From Bin87 sp965207585 (lineage in GTDB: Bacteria > Chloroflexota > Dehalococcoidia > Lucifugimonadales > UBA3495), in contig CBDBMT010000003.1 in the NCBI GenBank assembly GCA_965207585.1, positions 806,001 to 870,000 of the forward strand: a stretch of DNA of 64,000 bases, read 5' to 3'. Under the pieces are notes generated by a model, which ran no database searches, was not told where the DNA came from, and saw nothing but the letters and a program-made list of their open reading frames with translations. The first letter of the stretch is position 1. The number at the start of each line of letters is the position of its first letter. A program made the position numbers and the translations under genes. Below are positions 7,711 through 16,328 of this stretch, piece by piece.

Positions 7711-8787
7711 GTGCTGCCCAAGTTTCGTGTGAGTCTGGACGAGGCTACGATGGTTCCCGGGGACGACCTGAAGTCCACCGTCGCCGCCGTTTTCGAGAAG
7801 ATGGGCGTGCCGCCCGAGGACGCCCAGCTGGGCGCCGACGTGCTGGTGGTGGCCGACCTGCGCGGCGTCGACTCCCACGGCGTGTCCAACATGCTGCGCA
7901 GCTACGTCAGCGGATATACCAGCGGCCAGATCAACCCGAACCCCAACCTGCAGATCGTGCGCGAGACCCCCAGCACCGCCAGCATCGACTCCGACCGCGG
8001 CCTGGGCATCATCACCACGCCCAAGGCCATGGACATCGCCATCCGCAAGGCCGCCGAGGTGGGCGTGGGCATGGTGACTCTGGGCAACGCGCGGCACCTG
8101 GGCATGGCGTCCTACCACGCGATGATGGCCCTGGAGCACGACATGATCGGCGTGTGCATGACCAGTTGCCCCCCGTCGGTGGTGCCGACCTTCGGCGCCG
8201 AGCCGCGCCTGGGCACCAACCCCATCGCCATCGCCGTGCCGTCGCGCAACGAAGCGCCCTTCGTGTTCGACGCCGCCACCAGCACCGTGGCCGGCAACAA
8301 GGTCGGCATCGCCCGCCGCCTGGGCGTCAAGCTGGAGCCGGGCTGGCTGGCCGACGCCGAGGGCAACCCCATCATGGAGGAGGCCGACGCGCCCGATAAC
8401 TACACCCTGCTCACCCTGGGCAGCACCCGGGAACTGGGATCACACAAGGGCTACGGCCTGTCCTGCATGGTGGACATCCTGGCCGGGGTGCTCACCGGCT
8501 TTGGCTATGGCGCGGTGCCGGGCCGGCCCAACTTCGGCCACTACGTCGCCGCGTACAACGTGGCCGGATTCGACGACCCCGATCACTTCAAGGACCAGAT
8601 GGACGAGTGGCTGCAGATGATGAAGTCCACCCGCCCGGCCCCCGGCGAGGAGCGGGTCATGGTAGCCGGCCAGCCCGAGGCCGAGATGGAAGAGATCCGC
8701 CGCGTCGAAGGCATCCCCCTGCACCAGGAGGTGGTGGACTGGTTCCACGACACCTGCGGGGAGCTGGGGATTGATTGCCCGTTCTGA
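7711..8787 (+). CDS. Ldh family oxidoreductase (malate/L-lactate dehydrogenase-like)
   Basis: 358 residues, full length for the Ldh_2 family of NAD(P)-dependent 2-hydroxyacid dehydrogenases that share no fold with classical LDH. Motifs seen: LRGVDSHGVSN with the conserved His56, GNARHLGMASYHAM (the usual substrate and cofactor contact region), the nucleotide-binding LGTNPIAIAVP loop, and FDAATSTVAGNK. The start is GTG 7711 with a GGAGGT five bases upstream at 7700-7705. The gene is isolated, facing right between leftward operons. Substrate could be malate, ureidoglycolate, sulfolactate or another 2-hydroxyacid; Ldh_2 members differ in this and the sequence does not say. Confidence 0.85.
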   Translation: MLPKFRVSLDEATMVPGDDLKSTVAAVFEKMGVPPEDAQLGADVLVVADLRGVDSHGVSNMLRSYVSGYTSGQINPNPNLQIVRETPSTASIDSDRGLGIITTPKAMDIAIRKAAEVGVGMVTLGNARHLGMASYHAMMALEHDMIGVCMTSCPPSVVPTFGAEPRLGTNPIAIAVPSRNEAPFVFDAATSTVAGNKVGIARRLGVKLEPGWLADAEGNPIMEEADAPDNYTLLTLGSTRELGSHKGYGLSCMVDILAGVLTGFGYGAVPGRPNFGHYVAAYNVAGFDDPDHFKDQMDEWLQMMKSTRPAPGEERVMVAGQPEAEMEEIRRVEGIPLHQEVVDWFHDTCGELGIDCPF

Positions 8788-8817
8788 TGGGCTGCCCGTT
8801 TTGGGTGATTGCCCGCG

Positions 8818-9054
8818 CTAGATATTGGTAAACCACAGGCACGTGACCGTGTTGGTCACGCCGTTGATGGGGCGGATGCGGTGGCGCATGATCTCGGTGA
8901 GGTCTTCCACCGTTCCCGCCTCCAGTTCGACCACCACGTCGTAGGGGCCCAGCACCTCCCGAACCGCCGCCCCGCTGATCATGTTCAGGCGGTCGAGAAC
9001 CTCCTGGGTCCGGGCGGGCTCCACGTTGACCAGTACATAGGCGTTTGCCGCCAT
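8818..9054 (-). CDS. Stand-alone AsnC/Lrp ligand-binding (RAM) domain protein
   Basis: 78 residues consisting only of the RAM (AsnC_trans_reg) fold: AYVLVNVEPARTQEVLDRL, then the EVLGPYDVVVELEAG strand pair, then TVEDLTEIMRHRIRPINGV and TCLWF. No helix-turn-helix is attached. Such stand-alone RAM proteins assemble as oligomers and may sense amino acids or bind other regulators. I start at ATG 9054 because GGAGGT at 9061-9066 is six bases upstream; the GTG at 9057 would be only three bases away. It is convergent with the Ldh gene. Confidence 0.85.
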   Translation of the reverse strand: MAANAYVLVNVEPARTQEVLDRLNMISGAAVREVLGPYDVVVELEAGTVEDLTEIMRHRIRPINGVTNTVTCLWFTNI

Positions 9055-9102
9055 CACAGCACCTCCATGCGTTTTATACGGTTGTTGTCCGGCACGTTGG
9101 GA

Positions 9103-9708
9103 TCAAAGTTTGCCGTTGAGTATTCGCCGTGCCCTTCTGAAACTGGGCAGATATTGGTCGAGCACATCCGGGTTGAGTTTGCCCAGCAGTTCGAATGATT
9201 TAGGTCCCTTGGCGTAGGTACCTGGGCAATCTTTGCTGGCATCTTGCAGTGCGCGCAGGATGTGGTGGCGGTTCCGTTGTTCCATGTTCTGAACTGGAGG
9301 AAGCGCAGACTCGTTAAGTCTGGGGCCAAAGTGTGCTTTCAAAGCGTCCCGTTCAGTGGCAAGCCAAGTCTCCATTGACGTGGTCATGAGCATGAGTTGC
9401 TCGTCGTCCGAGCCGGTGGGCCTTGACCAATTATCGCCCGTTCTCTGGGCGACGTGCTCCCACGGTTTATCTGCGTCAGCAACCGGTTCCTCGCTGTCCA
9501 CGAGCAGGCCAATGAAGTCGCCGGCAACGGCTTGCGAATGAGCCGTTTTGAAATCGTCGTAGGCTTCGTTCCTTGATCCGCAGGCCACCAGCGCCGGCAT
9601 CCTGCCCGTAAACCCACATCTTTCAAACAGCTTCCGGAACCCTTCGCGACACCTGACCTTGCCTTCCTTCGAGTTGCCGCCTCCTTCCAGGTAGACGCGG
9701 GCGCTCAC
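9103..9708 (-). CDS. DUF4276 family protein (TOPRIM-like putative nuclease)
   Basis: 201 residues matching the DUF4276 layout: a first strand ending in YLEGGG (Glu8), FRKLFERCGFTGRMPALVACGSR, YDDFKTAH, LLVDSEEPV with an Asp-x-Glu, a METWLATERDALKAHFG helix and a late KGPKSFELLGKLNP. The Glu in strand one plus Asp-Ser-Glu in a later strand fits a TOPRIM-type metal site. The start is GTG 9708, overlapping the TGA of the AAA ATPase gene by four bases; a much longer upstream frame is only the other frame of the ATPase. With the ATPase it forms a two-gene unit resembling the OLD/PARIS/RloAB style of defence pairs (ATPase plus TOPRIM-type effector). Defence role is inferred. Confidence 0.8.
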   Translation of the reverse strand: MSARVYLEGGGNSKEGKVRCREGFRKLFERCGFTGRMPALVACGSRNEAYDDFKTAHSQAVAGDFIGLLVDSEEPVADADKPWEHVAQRTGDNWSRPTGSDDEQLMLMTTSMETWLATERDALKAHFGPRLNESALPPVQNMEQRNRHHILRALQDASKDCPGTYAKGPKSFELLGKLNPDVLDQYLPSFRRARRILNGKL

Positions 9709-10886
9709 CAGCGGACACCGCCCAGTTGCCCGCGAGTCCACAGCTCGCCAAGCCGGTATTTCTCCAACCAGACGGCCAGGTCGGACTTGTCCAGGCGGCG
9801 CATGGACGTTTGCCCGTCGTGTTTTTCGCACACCACCACGCTCTCCGGCCGGTCGCTGAGCGCGTCGACCAGGATGTCGGAGTGCGTGGTGACTATCACC
9901 TGGCACCGGCTGGAGGCATCCACTAGCAGGTCGGCCAGCTTTGGTATCAAGTCAGGATGGAACCCGAGTTCCGGCTCCTCAATGCAGACCAGGCTCGGCG
10001 GCTCCGGATCCAGCAGGATCGCCAGAAGGCACAGGTAGCGCAGGCTGCCATCAGAGAGACGGGTTGCGGGTATTGAGAATTCACCCTCAGTGAAAAAGAT
10101 CTGGACGGTACCGCCTTCAATGTTCAGTTCAAAGTCCCTGAGACCGGAATAAATGTCGCCCAGCTTTTCAAACAGCTCCATTTTGGGCCGGGGATGTTGC
10201 CTGATGCGATTCAGGAACATCCCGAGATTGGAGAAGTCTTCCGCCAACGGGTGGGGGGCGACATCCATACTTTGAGGTCGTCTCACCTGAGCATTAGAAC
10301 CGAACTCCCAACGCCGATAAAGACTGATACGGTTGTACAAATGGCTGACAGCATCCAACTCTGGAAATTGGACTTCATCCTTGATTTCCGACAATAATGA
10401 TTTGTCCATCGCAACTTGTCGTTCTTCGGAACTTTGCTCGTCGCCACTTGATAGGGTCTTGCGAACGGCCGTCATCCAGTCACGTTCCCAAACAAATTCT
10501 GGTCCTTCGCGGATCAAGCCTTTCCATGGGAAGCGTAAGTGCTCGCCGCTGACCCTGAGCCGCTGACCGCTTTCGAATATCTCAATCCAGTGCCGTATGC
10601 TCCCATCGGCTAAGACGCAGGACTGGTCTGTTAATACCGAAGCCGTTTGAAGCTCATCATTTCTGCCCTGCCAAATCCAGTTGCGGATGCCGCCGCTTTC
10701 CCTGACAGGGGCCGCCAAATCCCGCGGAGTTGCTTTCAGCAGCCCCACCACCTCAATCAAGTTCGACTTCCCTGAGCCGTTGGGCCCGATCAGGACGGTC
10801 AGGGCAGGCAGCTCCAGATCAATGCCTTCCGGGCCGAAGGACAGCAGATTCTGGGCCTTGATTCTGGTTAGCATTGGCAGCGACAT
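9705..10886 (-). CDS. AAA family ATPase (AAA_21/RecF-SMC-like), paired with DUF4276
   Basis: 393 residues with an ABC/SMC-like split ATPase. Walker A is LIGPNGSGKSNL near residues 31-42, a signature RLSDGSLRYL follows late, Walker B is LVCIEEPELGFHP, and the switch region is VIVTTHSDILVDAL. The middle is a long helical insertion. This is the architecture of OLD-like and RloA/AriA-like ATPases that sense or hold a nuclease partner. ATG 10886 has GGAG six bases upstream. The stop overlaps the GTG start of the DUF4276 gene as GTGA, giving strict co-expression. A lone RecF-like housekeeping role is less likely because of the coupled partner. Confidence 0.85.
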   Translation of the reverse strand: MSLPMLTRIKAQNLLSFGPEGIDLELPALTVLIGPNGSGKSNLIEVVGLLKATPRDLAAPVRESGGIRNWIWQGRNDELQTASVLTDQSCVLADGSIRHWIEIFESGQRLRVSGEHLRFPWKGLIREGPEFVWERDWMTAVRKTLSSGDEQSSEERQVAMDKSLLSEIKDEVQFPELDAVSHLYNRISLYRRWEFGSNAQVRRPQSMDVAPHPLAEDFSNLGMFLNRIRQHPRPKMELFEKLGDIYSGLRDFELNIEGGTVQIFFTEGEFSIPATRLSDGSLRYLCLLAILLDPEPPSLVCIEEPELGFHPDLIPKLADLLVDASSRCQVIVTTHSDILVDALSDRPESVVVCEKHDGQTSMRRLDKSDLAVWLEKYRLGELWTRGQLGGVRW

Positions 10887-10959
10887 GGCCGCTCCACTGC
10901 GCGCCGGCCTGTTGATACTGCCGGGTGGTCACCGGAACCCTTTCGGTCCCAGCTTCGGG

Positions 10960-11349
10960 CTAAAGGCCGCCCAGGTACTCGGTGTAGCTGCCCGCGTCGA
11001 GCAGCGCGTCCAACTCGGAAGGATCGCTCATACGGACCCGCAGCATCCAGCCGTCGCCGAAGGGGTCGGAGTTCACCAGCTCGGGCTCCTGGGCCAGGCG
11101 GCCGTTGACCTCGGTGATCTCGCCGCTGACGGGCGAGTACAGATCGGAGACGGCCTTGACGGATTCGATCTCACCCATCTTGGCCATGTGCCCCACGGGA
11201 GCGCCGGTCTCGGGCAGTTCCACGTACACCACGTCGCCCAACTGATCCTGAGCGTAATGGGTGATGCCCACCAGGACGGTTCCGGCGGCGGCATCCTCAA
11301 CCAGGGCCCACTCGTGTTCCCTGGAGTATTTGCGGTCTTCGGGATTCAC
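10960..11349 (-). CDS. gcvH: Glycine cleavage system H protein
   Basis: 129 residues. The lipoyl carrier protein of the glycine cleavage complex, shuttling the methylamine group from P protein to T protein. The lipoylation site is Lys65 in GEIESVKAVSDLYSPVSG, matching the family consensus, and the start KYSREHEWA and the LGDVVYVELPETG strand are typical. The start is GTG 11349 with GGAGGT about ten bases upstream; the frame continues far upstream only as a shadow of gcvT. It lies 89 bp downstream of gcvT, in the same orientation, so the pair is an operon. P-protein genes are not in the window. Confidence 0.95.
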   Translation of the reverse strand: MNPEDRKYSREHEWALVEDAAAGTVLVGITHYAQDQLGDVVYVELPETGAPVGHMAKMGEIESVKAVSDLYSPVSGEITEVNGRLAQEPELVNSDPFGDGWMLRVRMSDPSELDALLDAGSYTEYLGGL

Positions 11350-11438
11350 TTTGTCTGATACCTCCGAGGGTAGGGTAATCAACGATTCTGGCGACTGTCG
11401 GTGTCTGGGTCGCCACAACGACACAGGACGGGGCGGCG

Positions 11439-12596
11439 CTAGCTCGGCCGCTGGTAGAAAGGCAGTTCCGTCGTGGTGGCGTCGGCGCGACGTCCGCGAA
11501 TGTCCACAGTGAGGACGGTGTCGAGGCCCGCGTGGGCGGCGTCGACAAAGGCCGTGGCGATGCACCGCTCCAGGGTGGGCGAGTAGCTGCCGCTGGCGAC
11601 GGTGCCGATGACCTCGCCATCGGCCAGCACGTCGTAGCCGGCGCGGGGGGCGCTGCGTCCCGGCAGGGTCAGTCCGACCAGGCGGCGTTCGGTTCCGTAC
11701 ACCCGCTGGTGATCCAGCACGTCGGCGCCGTTGTAGCCGCCGTCGCGCCGCACGAACCGGCCGTAGCCGGCCTCGATGGGGGTGATGGTGTCGGTGAGCT
11801 CGTGGCCGTGCAGGGGAAGGCCGGCCTCCAGCCGGAGGACGTCCCGGGCTCCCAGGCCGCAGGGAACCGCGCCGGCCTCGGCCAGCCTGTTCCAGATGGC
11901 CACGACGTCGGCCGACCCGACGGCGAGCTCGAACCCATCCCCTCCGGTGTAGCCGGTGCGTCCGATGAAAACGCGGCGGCCGTCGATGTGACCGCGGCCC
12001 CAGGTGAAGGGGCGCAACAGGGACGGGGCGGGACTGCGTCCCGGGTTGCGGGCCAGACGCGCGCCGGGGGTGAAGTCCTCGCACAGCCGGTCGACGATCT
12101 CCACCGCTTTGGGGCCCTGCACGGCCAGGAGGCCGGTGAGCATGGTGCGGTCGGTGATGTGCACGCCGCGGCCGTCGAAGTGCTGGGCAAGCTGGCGGTC
12201 GAACCAGAGGCTCACGGCAGGCCGGTTGCCGGCGTTGGGAATGAGCAGGAATTCGTCCTCGGAGAGGCGGTAGAAGATGGTGTCGTCGATGACGCCGCCC
12301 CGCTCGTTGCAGATGAAGCAGTAGCGGGCGCGGCCCACGCGCAGGCCGGACGCGGAGCCGGTGAGCAGGATGTCCAGCAGGCTGGCCGCGTTGGGACCGC
12401 CGATGTGCAGTCGGCCCATGTGCGAGACGTCGAACAGGCCGGCGGCATTGCGCACCGCCGCCACTTCGGCGATGACTCCCTGGTACTGCACCGGCATGTC
12501 CCAGCCGCCGAAGGGCACCATGCGGGCGCCGAGAGCTACGTGGGTGTCGTAAAGGACGGTGCGGAGATTCTCAGCAGCGGTGGTATCAGCAGCCAT
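11439..12596 (-). CDS. gcvT: Glycine cleavage system T protein (aminomethyltransferase)
   Basis: 385 residues. Tetrahydrofolate-dependent aminomethyltransferase that releases ammonia and forms methylene-THF from the H-protein-bound intermediate. Seen: PFGGWDMPVQYQGV at the N terminus, the LFDVSHMGRLHIGG substrate loop, IDDTIFYRLSEDEFLLIPNAGN, GRTGYTGGDGFEL, and the GLGARDVLRLEAGLPLHGHEL region carrying the folate-site Glu and Arg, then the C-terminal barrel. Length and motif order are intact. ATG 12596 is not preceded by a clear Shine-Dalgarno. gcvH follows in the same direction. No glycine riboswitch is visible upstream. Confidence 0.95.
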   Translation of the reverse strand: MAADTTAAENLRTVLYDTHVALGARMVPFGGWDMPVQYQGVIAEVAAVRNAAGLFDVSHMGRLHIGGPNAASLLDILLTGSASGLRVGRARYCFICNERGGVIDDTIFYRLSEDEFLLIPNAGNRPAVSLWFDRQLAQHFDGRGVHITDRTMLTGLLAVQGPKAVEIVDRLCEDFTPGARLARNPGRSPAPSLLRPFTWGRGHIDGRRVFIGRTGYTGGDGFELAVGSADVVAIWNRLAEAGAVPCGLGARDVLRLEAGLPLHGHELTDTITPIEAGYGRFVRRDGGYNGADVLDHQRVYGTERRLVGLTLPGRSAPRAGYDVLADGEVIGTVASGSYSPTLERCIATAFVDAAHAGLDTVLTVDIRGRRADATTTELPFYQRPS

Positions 12597-12747
12597 AGGT
12601 TATTCGAGCGGCGGTGTGGCGTTGTAAATCTCTGAGAATCATCATACCGCCAAGACCGTTAGGGCGCAATGACGAAACGATCTCATTAGGTTCGTGCAAA
12701 ATTCCGGCCACGGTATAGATTGTCATTGCGAGGAGCGCGCTCTGTTG

Positions 12748-12776
12748 TTGACAGCCGCAGGAGGCCCTGCTAGATT
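12748..12776 (+). promoter_or_regulatory. Probable sigma-70-type promoter of the first binding-lipoprotein gene
   Basis: TTGACA at 12748-12753 is followed by a 17-base spacer and TAGATT at 12771-12776. The start codon is 107 bp further on. TAGATT keeps the key -10 positions T1, A2 and T6. The same arrangement is found at 14823 and 17568 in this locus. Confidence 0.55.
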
Positions 12777-12883
12777 GCCTCGCCTGATGATACGAGGTAT
12801 CTATCTAACACCCGTGCTCGCCGCAAACAACAAGAGCCGGCAGAGCAGGAATTTTTCCATCAAAATCCAGTTGGAGGTCTATT

Positions 12884-14617
12884 GTGCGCAAATTATTGAG
12901 ACAAAGTACCAGGCCGGTCATGCCGGGCGCACTGGGGGTTTTGCTGGTCCTCGCGGTGGCTTGCGGCGCCCCAAGCGCTACCCCGGAAAATGCCCCGCCG
13001 CCGGCCGCCACTCAGCCGCAAGCGTCCGCTGCGGCAACCGTGGTTACGCAACAAAATTCCCCAGCGACCCCAGCGTCGCAGCAGCCGGCGGCGCCGACCG
13101 CTGAGGCTCAGCAAGCTTCGACAGTCGCCGATGCCGCGGCAGAACGTCCCACCCTGAACGCCGGAGTCATCTGGCTCAGCACTCCTCTGGACCCGGTGGA
13201 GGGCGGATGGGTTCCCAGCCAGTCGGGAATGTCGGAGAACCTGTTCCGCCTGTCCGCGTCCGACCTCAGCCCCGAGCCTTGGCTGGCCACGGGCGCCGTG
13301 CCGATGGACCCGCTGACGTGGGAGATCGGGCTACGGTCCGGAGTAACCTTTCACAACGGCGCGGTGATGGACGCAGAAGCGGTCAAGACTTCCCTGGAAA
13401 GGGCAATCCACCTGTCGCCAGCGTCGGCGGAGTCGCTGGCCATTGACAGCATCGCCGTTAAGGACGACCACACCATCACGGTCACCACCACCGAGCCGCG
13501 GCCTACGCTGCCCGGGCTGCTGACCGCCCCGGCCACCGCGATCACCGACGCGGCGGCAGCCGACGCCGCCGGCGCGGGAAACTTCATCGACGCCGGCGCC
13601 TTGACCGGGCCGTACATTCCGACCGAGTACATCCTCGAGGAGCGCCTGGAGAGCGTGGCCCACGACGATTACTGGGGTGGAGCGCCGCCGCTGGCCGGCA
13701 TAAATCACATTGCCATCTCCGACACCAACAGCCGCGAACTTGCCCTGCAGGCCGGGGATATCGACTTCGCCATCAACGTCTCTCCGGAGGGCGCGGAGAT
13801 CATCAACTCCCAGCCCGACCTCCGCACCCAGACTGCGGGGATCGGTACTTCAGTGGTGATGTGGTGGGTCAACTTCGAGCGCGGAACGCTGGCCGACCCG
13901 CTGGTTCGTCGGGCGGTGGCTCACGCGATCGACCGGAAGAGCATTGCTGGCCTGGTCGCGCCGGCGGGGACCGGATCGTATGCGGACACTCTGCTTCCGG
14001 AAGCCCTGGTGACCTGCCCGGGCGTGACCGGACCGGGTTTCGACCCGATGCGCGCCCGTGAATTGCTGTCTCAGGCCGGCTACGCCGACGCCGACGGCGA
14101 CGGGTTCGTCGAAAAGGCCGGGCAACCGCTGGAGATCGTCATCGGCGGCTACCCCCAGCGGTTCCAGCTGCCCATCATGGCCGAGGCCGCCCAGGCGATG
14201 CTGGCCCAAGTGGGCATCCGGGCCGACGTGCAGATTACCGAATGGTCCACGGTGAAGGAACCGACCTGGGATCTCTTCGGTTGGTACAACAACGTCGTCG
14301 ACGCCGGTGACCCCGTTCTGAACGTCAGCAAGTTCGTCGGCCTCGAAGCCGACGCCGAGAGCAGCGCCGCCAACAACTACGGACACTACGACAATTCCGG
14401 ACTGGTGGACATAGTCGCCCCGGCCGGGAGCGTGTCCGATCCGGACGGGCGGAAGCGGATAGCCTGCGAGGCCGTGGCGGTTGTCACCGAAGAGATCGCG
14501 CTGCTGCCGGTGGCTCATGCCTACATGGTCTACGGCGTCAGTGAACGGGTCACCGGGTTCGAGCCGCACCCGCACCGCGTGTACATCTTCGACCACCGCA
14601 TCGGCCTGACCGAGTGA
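12884..14617 (+). CDS. ABC transporter family-5 substrate-binding lipoprotein (first paralogue)
   Basis: 577 residues. A signal peptide ends in a lipobox, VLAVACG (Cys27), followed by about 60 residues of Ala/Pro/Gln-rich linker and then a family-5 (Dpp/Opp/Nik) binding domain: EPWLATGAVPMDPLTWEIGLRSGV, the ITDAAAADAAGAG segment, SDTNSRELALQAGDIDFAINV, and PLVRRAVAHAIDRKSIAG. It is clearly paralogous to the protein at 18128. GTG 12884 has GGAGGT five bases upstream. A riboswitch fragment and terminator begin at the base after its stop. Family-5 proteins bind peptides, nickel or cobalt chelates or heme; linkage to a cobalamin riboswitch and COG0523 GTPase suggests a cobalt or corrinoid ligand here. 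Confidence 0.9.
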   Translation: MRKLLRQSTRPVMPGALGVLLVLAVACGAPSATPENAPPPAATQPQASAAATVVTQQNSPATPASQQPAAPTAEAQQASTVADAAAERPTLNAGVIWLSTPLDPVEGGWVPSQSGMSENLFRLSASDLSPEPWLATGAVPMDPLTWEIGLRSGVTFHNGAVMDAEAVKTSLERAIHLSPASAESLAIDSIAVKDDHTITVTTTEPRPTLPGLLTAPATAITDAAAADAAGAGNFIDAGALTGPYIPTEYILEERLESVAHDDYWGGAPPLAGINHIAISDTNSRELALQAGDIDFAINVSPEGAEIINSQPDLRTQTAGIGTSVVMWWVNFERGTLADPLVRRAVAHAIDRKSIAGLVAPAGTGSYADTLLPEALVTCPGVTGPGFDPMRARELLSQAGYADADGDGFVEKAGQPLEIVIGGYPQRFQLPIMAEAAQAMLAQVGIRADVQITEWSTVKEPTWDLFGWYNNVVDAGDPVLNVSKFVGLEADAESSAANNYGHYDNSGLVDIVAPAGSVSDPDGRKRIACEAVAVVTEEIALLPVAHAYMVYGVSERVTGFEPHPHRVYIFDHRIGLTE

Positions 14618-14791
14618 GAAGGTGGAGAGCCGTCGCTATCAGCCATGAGCCAGGAAGCCTGCCTTCAGGCGCTTTCTGGCTGCACTTCGCGGAACGAGTG
14701 AAGCGGATTTATCGGCAAATCGGGCATGTCTGACCGAGACGACAGGATCCCCTCGAAAAACCCCGTCCACCAAGTGCGGACGGGGTTTTTG
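14618..14791 (+). repeat. Truncated copy of the cobalamin riboswitch 3' half
   Basis: From the base after the stop of the first lipoprotein gene, 174 bases repeat 17820-17993 with few differences, including the B12-box-like GCCAGGAAGCCTGCC, a following hairpin and the terminator. The 5' aptamer half with the CACTGT element is missing, so it should not bind cobalamin. It looks like a partial duplication left by recombination between the two paralogous lipoprotein loci. Confidence 0.85.
14761..14790 (+). terminator. Rho-independent terminator after the first lipoprotein gene
   Basis: CCCCGTCC, a 13-base loop region, GGACGGGG and then TTTTT form a strong intrinsic terminator, identical in stem to the one at 17963. 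It ends the lipoprotein transcript before the GTPase gene promoter. Confidence 0.85.
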
Positions 14792-14822
14792 CTGTCCTCA
14801 CAGTTACGCGCAATTCTCCTGG

Positions 14823-14852
14823 TTGACAACGAGACTGCTGACAATGTAGGGT
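14823..14852 (+). promoter_or_regulatory. Probable promoter of the COG0523 GTPase-WD40 operon
   Basis: TTGACA at 14823-14828, an 18-base spacer and TAGGGT at 14847-14852, about 55 bp before ATG 14907. It lies directly after the terminator, so the GTPase operon can be transcribed independently. Confidence 0.45.
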
Positions 14853-14906
14853 GGCCGGCTGCCTAATCGAGACAGCATCTCAATATTGTCCGAAGGAGAA
14901 TTTTAT

Positions 14907-16328
14907 ATGAACACGCCACGCAAAGTACCCGTTACCATCCTCACCGGATTCCTCGGCTCCGGCAAGACGACCCTGCTCAACCGGATCCTGACCGAGGAGC
15001 ACGGCAAGCGCATTGCCGTCATCGAGAACGAGTATGGGGAGATCGGTATCGATCAGGGACTGGTCATCAACGCCGACGAAGAGGTCTTCGAGATGTCCAA
15101 CGGCTGCATCTGCTGCACGGTGCGCGGAGACCTGATCCGGGTACTCAACAACCTCAACAAGCGCCGCGACAAGTTCGACTACGTGCTGGTGGAGACCACC
15201 GGGCTCGCCGATCCCGGTCCGGTCGCTCAGACCTTCTTCATGGACGACGAGCTGCGCGCGGAGTACGCACTGGACGGCATCGTCACGCTGGTCGACGCCG
15301 CCCACATCGAGCAGCAGCTGGGCCGAAGCGACGAGAGCACGGAGCAAATCGCGTTCGCGGACGTCCTCGTGCTCAACAAGACGGACCTGGTCAACGACGA
15401 GGCTGCCGACAGGCTCGAAGCTCGGATCCGAGAAATGAACCGCATGGCGCGGGTCGTGCGCAGCGAGCGGGCGAACGTCCCCGTTGATACCGTGCTCAAC
15501 CTCGGCGCCTTCGATCTGGACCAGGTTCTCGAGCGGCGCCCCACCTTCCTCGAGCCGGAGTATCCGTTCGAATGGACCGGAGTCTATTCGCTCGATATCG
15601 GCCGCTACGAACTCAGCCTTGCCGAAGGGCCTGATCCGTCGATGTCCCTCGTGGTCGTGCCCGACCAGGGCACGGAAGACGCCGCCCTCCGCGAGGGCGC
15701 CGAGTGGTGTGTGCGGGAGTACGCCGAACCCGCGGAAACCATTCAACCGGGGGGAGAGTTTGCGGTGGGCAAGCATGTGAGTCTCCAGATTGATTCCCCG
15801 GGGCGGAAATCGTTCTTCCTACAGGTGGATGCGCCGGTTCGGGCTGGCTTCTACACCCAGCACCTCCCGGAGGAGTTCGATCTCCAACTGACGAACGCGG
15901 ATGGCGAGGCTTTCTCGCTAGGGGGCAACTTTTGCGCCGAGCCTGCCTGCGCAGAGGAAGACACACCACGCATCAAGGGAGCGGCAGTCCCCGCCGTGGT
16001 CGAGCGCACCTGGGTTGCGCAGCACGAGCACGACGACACCGTTGGCTCCATCGCTATCGAGATTGACGGCGACTGTGACCCCGGAAGGCTCAACGCCTGG
16101 CTCAGCAAACTGCTCAGTGAGAACGGGGTGGACATCTTCCGCATGAAGGGATTCATCAGCGTCGCGGGCGAGTCGCAGCGCTTCGTCTTCCAGGGGGTTC
16201 ACATGCTTTTTGACGGCCAGCCGGATCGCGAATGGGGGGACGAACCCCGTCGCAATCAGCTCGTCTTCATCGGGCGCAACCTCGACGAGCAGGGCATGCG
16301 GGAGGGGTTCGCAGCATGTCTGATCTAA
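14907..16328 (+). CDS. COG0523 (CobW/ZNG-type) P-loop GTPase, metal chaperone-like, with an insertion
   Basis: 473 residues. G3E-family GTPase: Walker A GFLGSGKTT at 14-22, metal-binding CxCC motif GCICC (Cys67, 69, 70), an ETTGLADPGPV Walker B region, and LNKTDLV as the base-recognition motif. The C-terminal CobW_C domain is recognisable near residues 375-465 with an HEHDD metal-ligand-like cluster. Between them lies an extra segment of roughly 110 residues (about 255-365), beta-rich, with a CAEPACAEED Cys pair, unusual for the family. ATG 14907 has AAGGAG eight bases upstream. These GTPases deliver Zn, Co, Fe or other metals to target proteins; a cobalt role fits the nearby riboswitch. The WD40 gene overlaps its end. 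Confidence 0.9.
   Translation: MNTPRKVPVTILTGFLGSGKTTLLNRILTEEHGKRIAVIENEYGEIGIDQGLVINADEEVFEMSNGCICCTVRGDLIRVLNNLNKRRDKFDYVLVETTGLADPGPVAQTFFMDDELRAEYALDGIVTLVDAAHIEQQLGRSDESTEQIAFADVLVLNKTDLVNDEAADRLEARIREMNRMARVVRSERANVPVDTVLNLGAFDLDQVLERRPTFLEPEYPFEWTGVYSLDIGRYELSLAEGPDPSMSLVVVPDQGTEDAALREGAEWCVREYAEPAETIQPGGEFAVGKHVSLQIDSPGRKSFFLQVDAPVRAGFYTQHLPEEFDLQLTNADGEAFSLGGNFCAEPACAEEDTPRIKGAAVPAVVERTWVAQHEHDDTVGSIAIEIDGDCDPGRLNAWLSKLLSENGVDIFRMKGFISVAGESQRFVFQGVHMLFDGQPDREWGDEPRRNQLVFIGRNLDEQGMREGFAACLI

Noticed and set aside
12720..12737. Second full copy of the TGTCATTGCGAGGAGCG palindrome
   Set aside because: Only one arm is present before the promoter at 12748; no pairing arm was found nearby.
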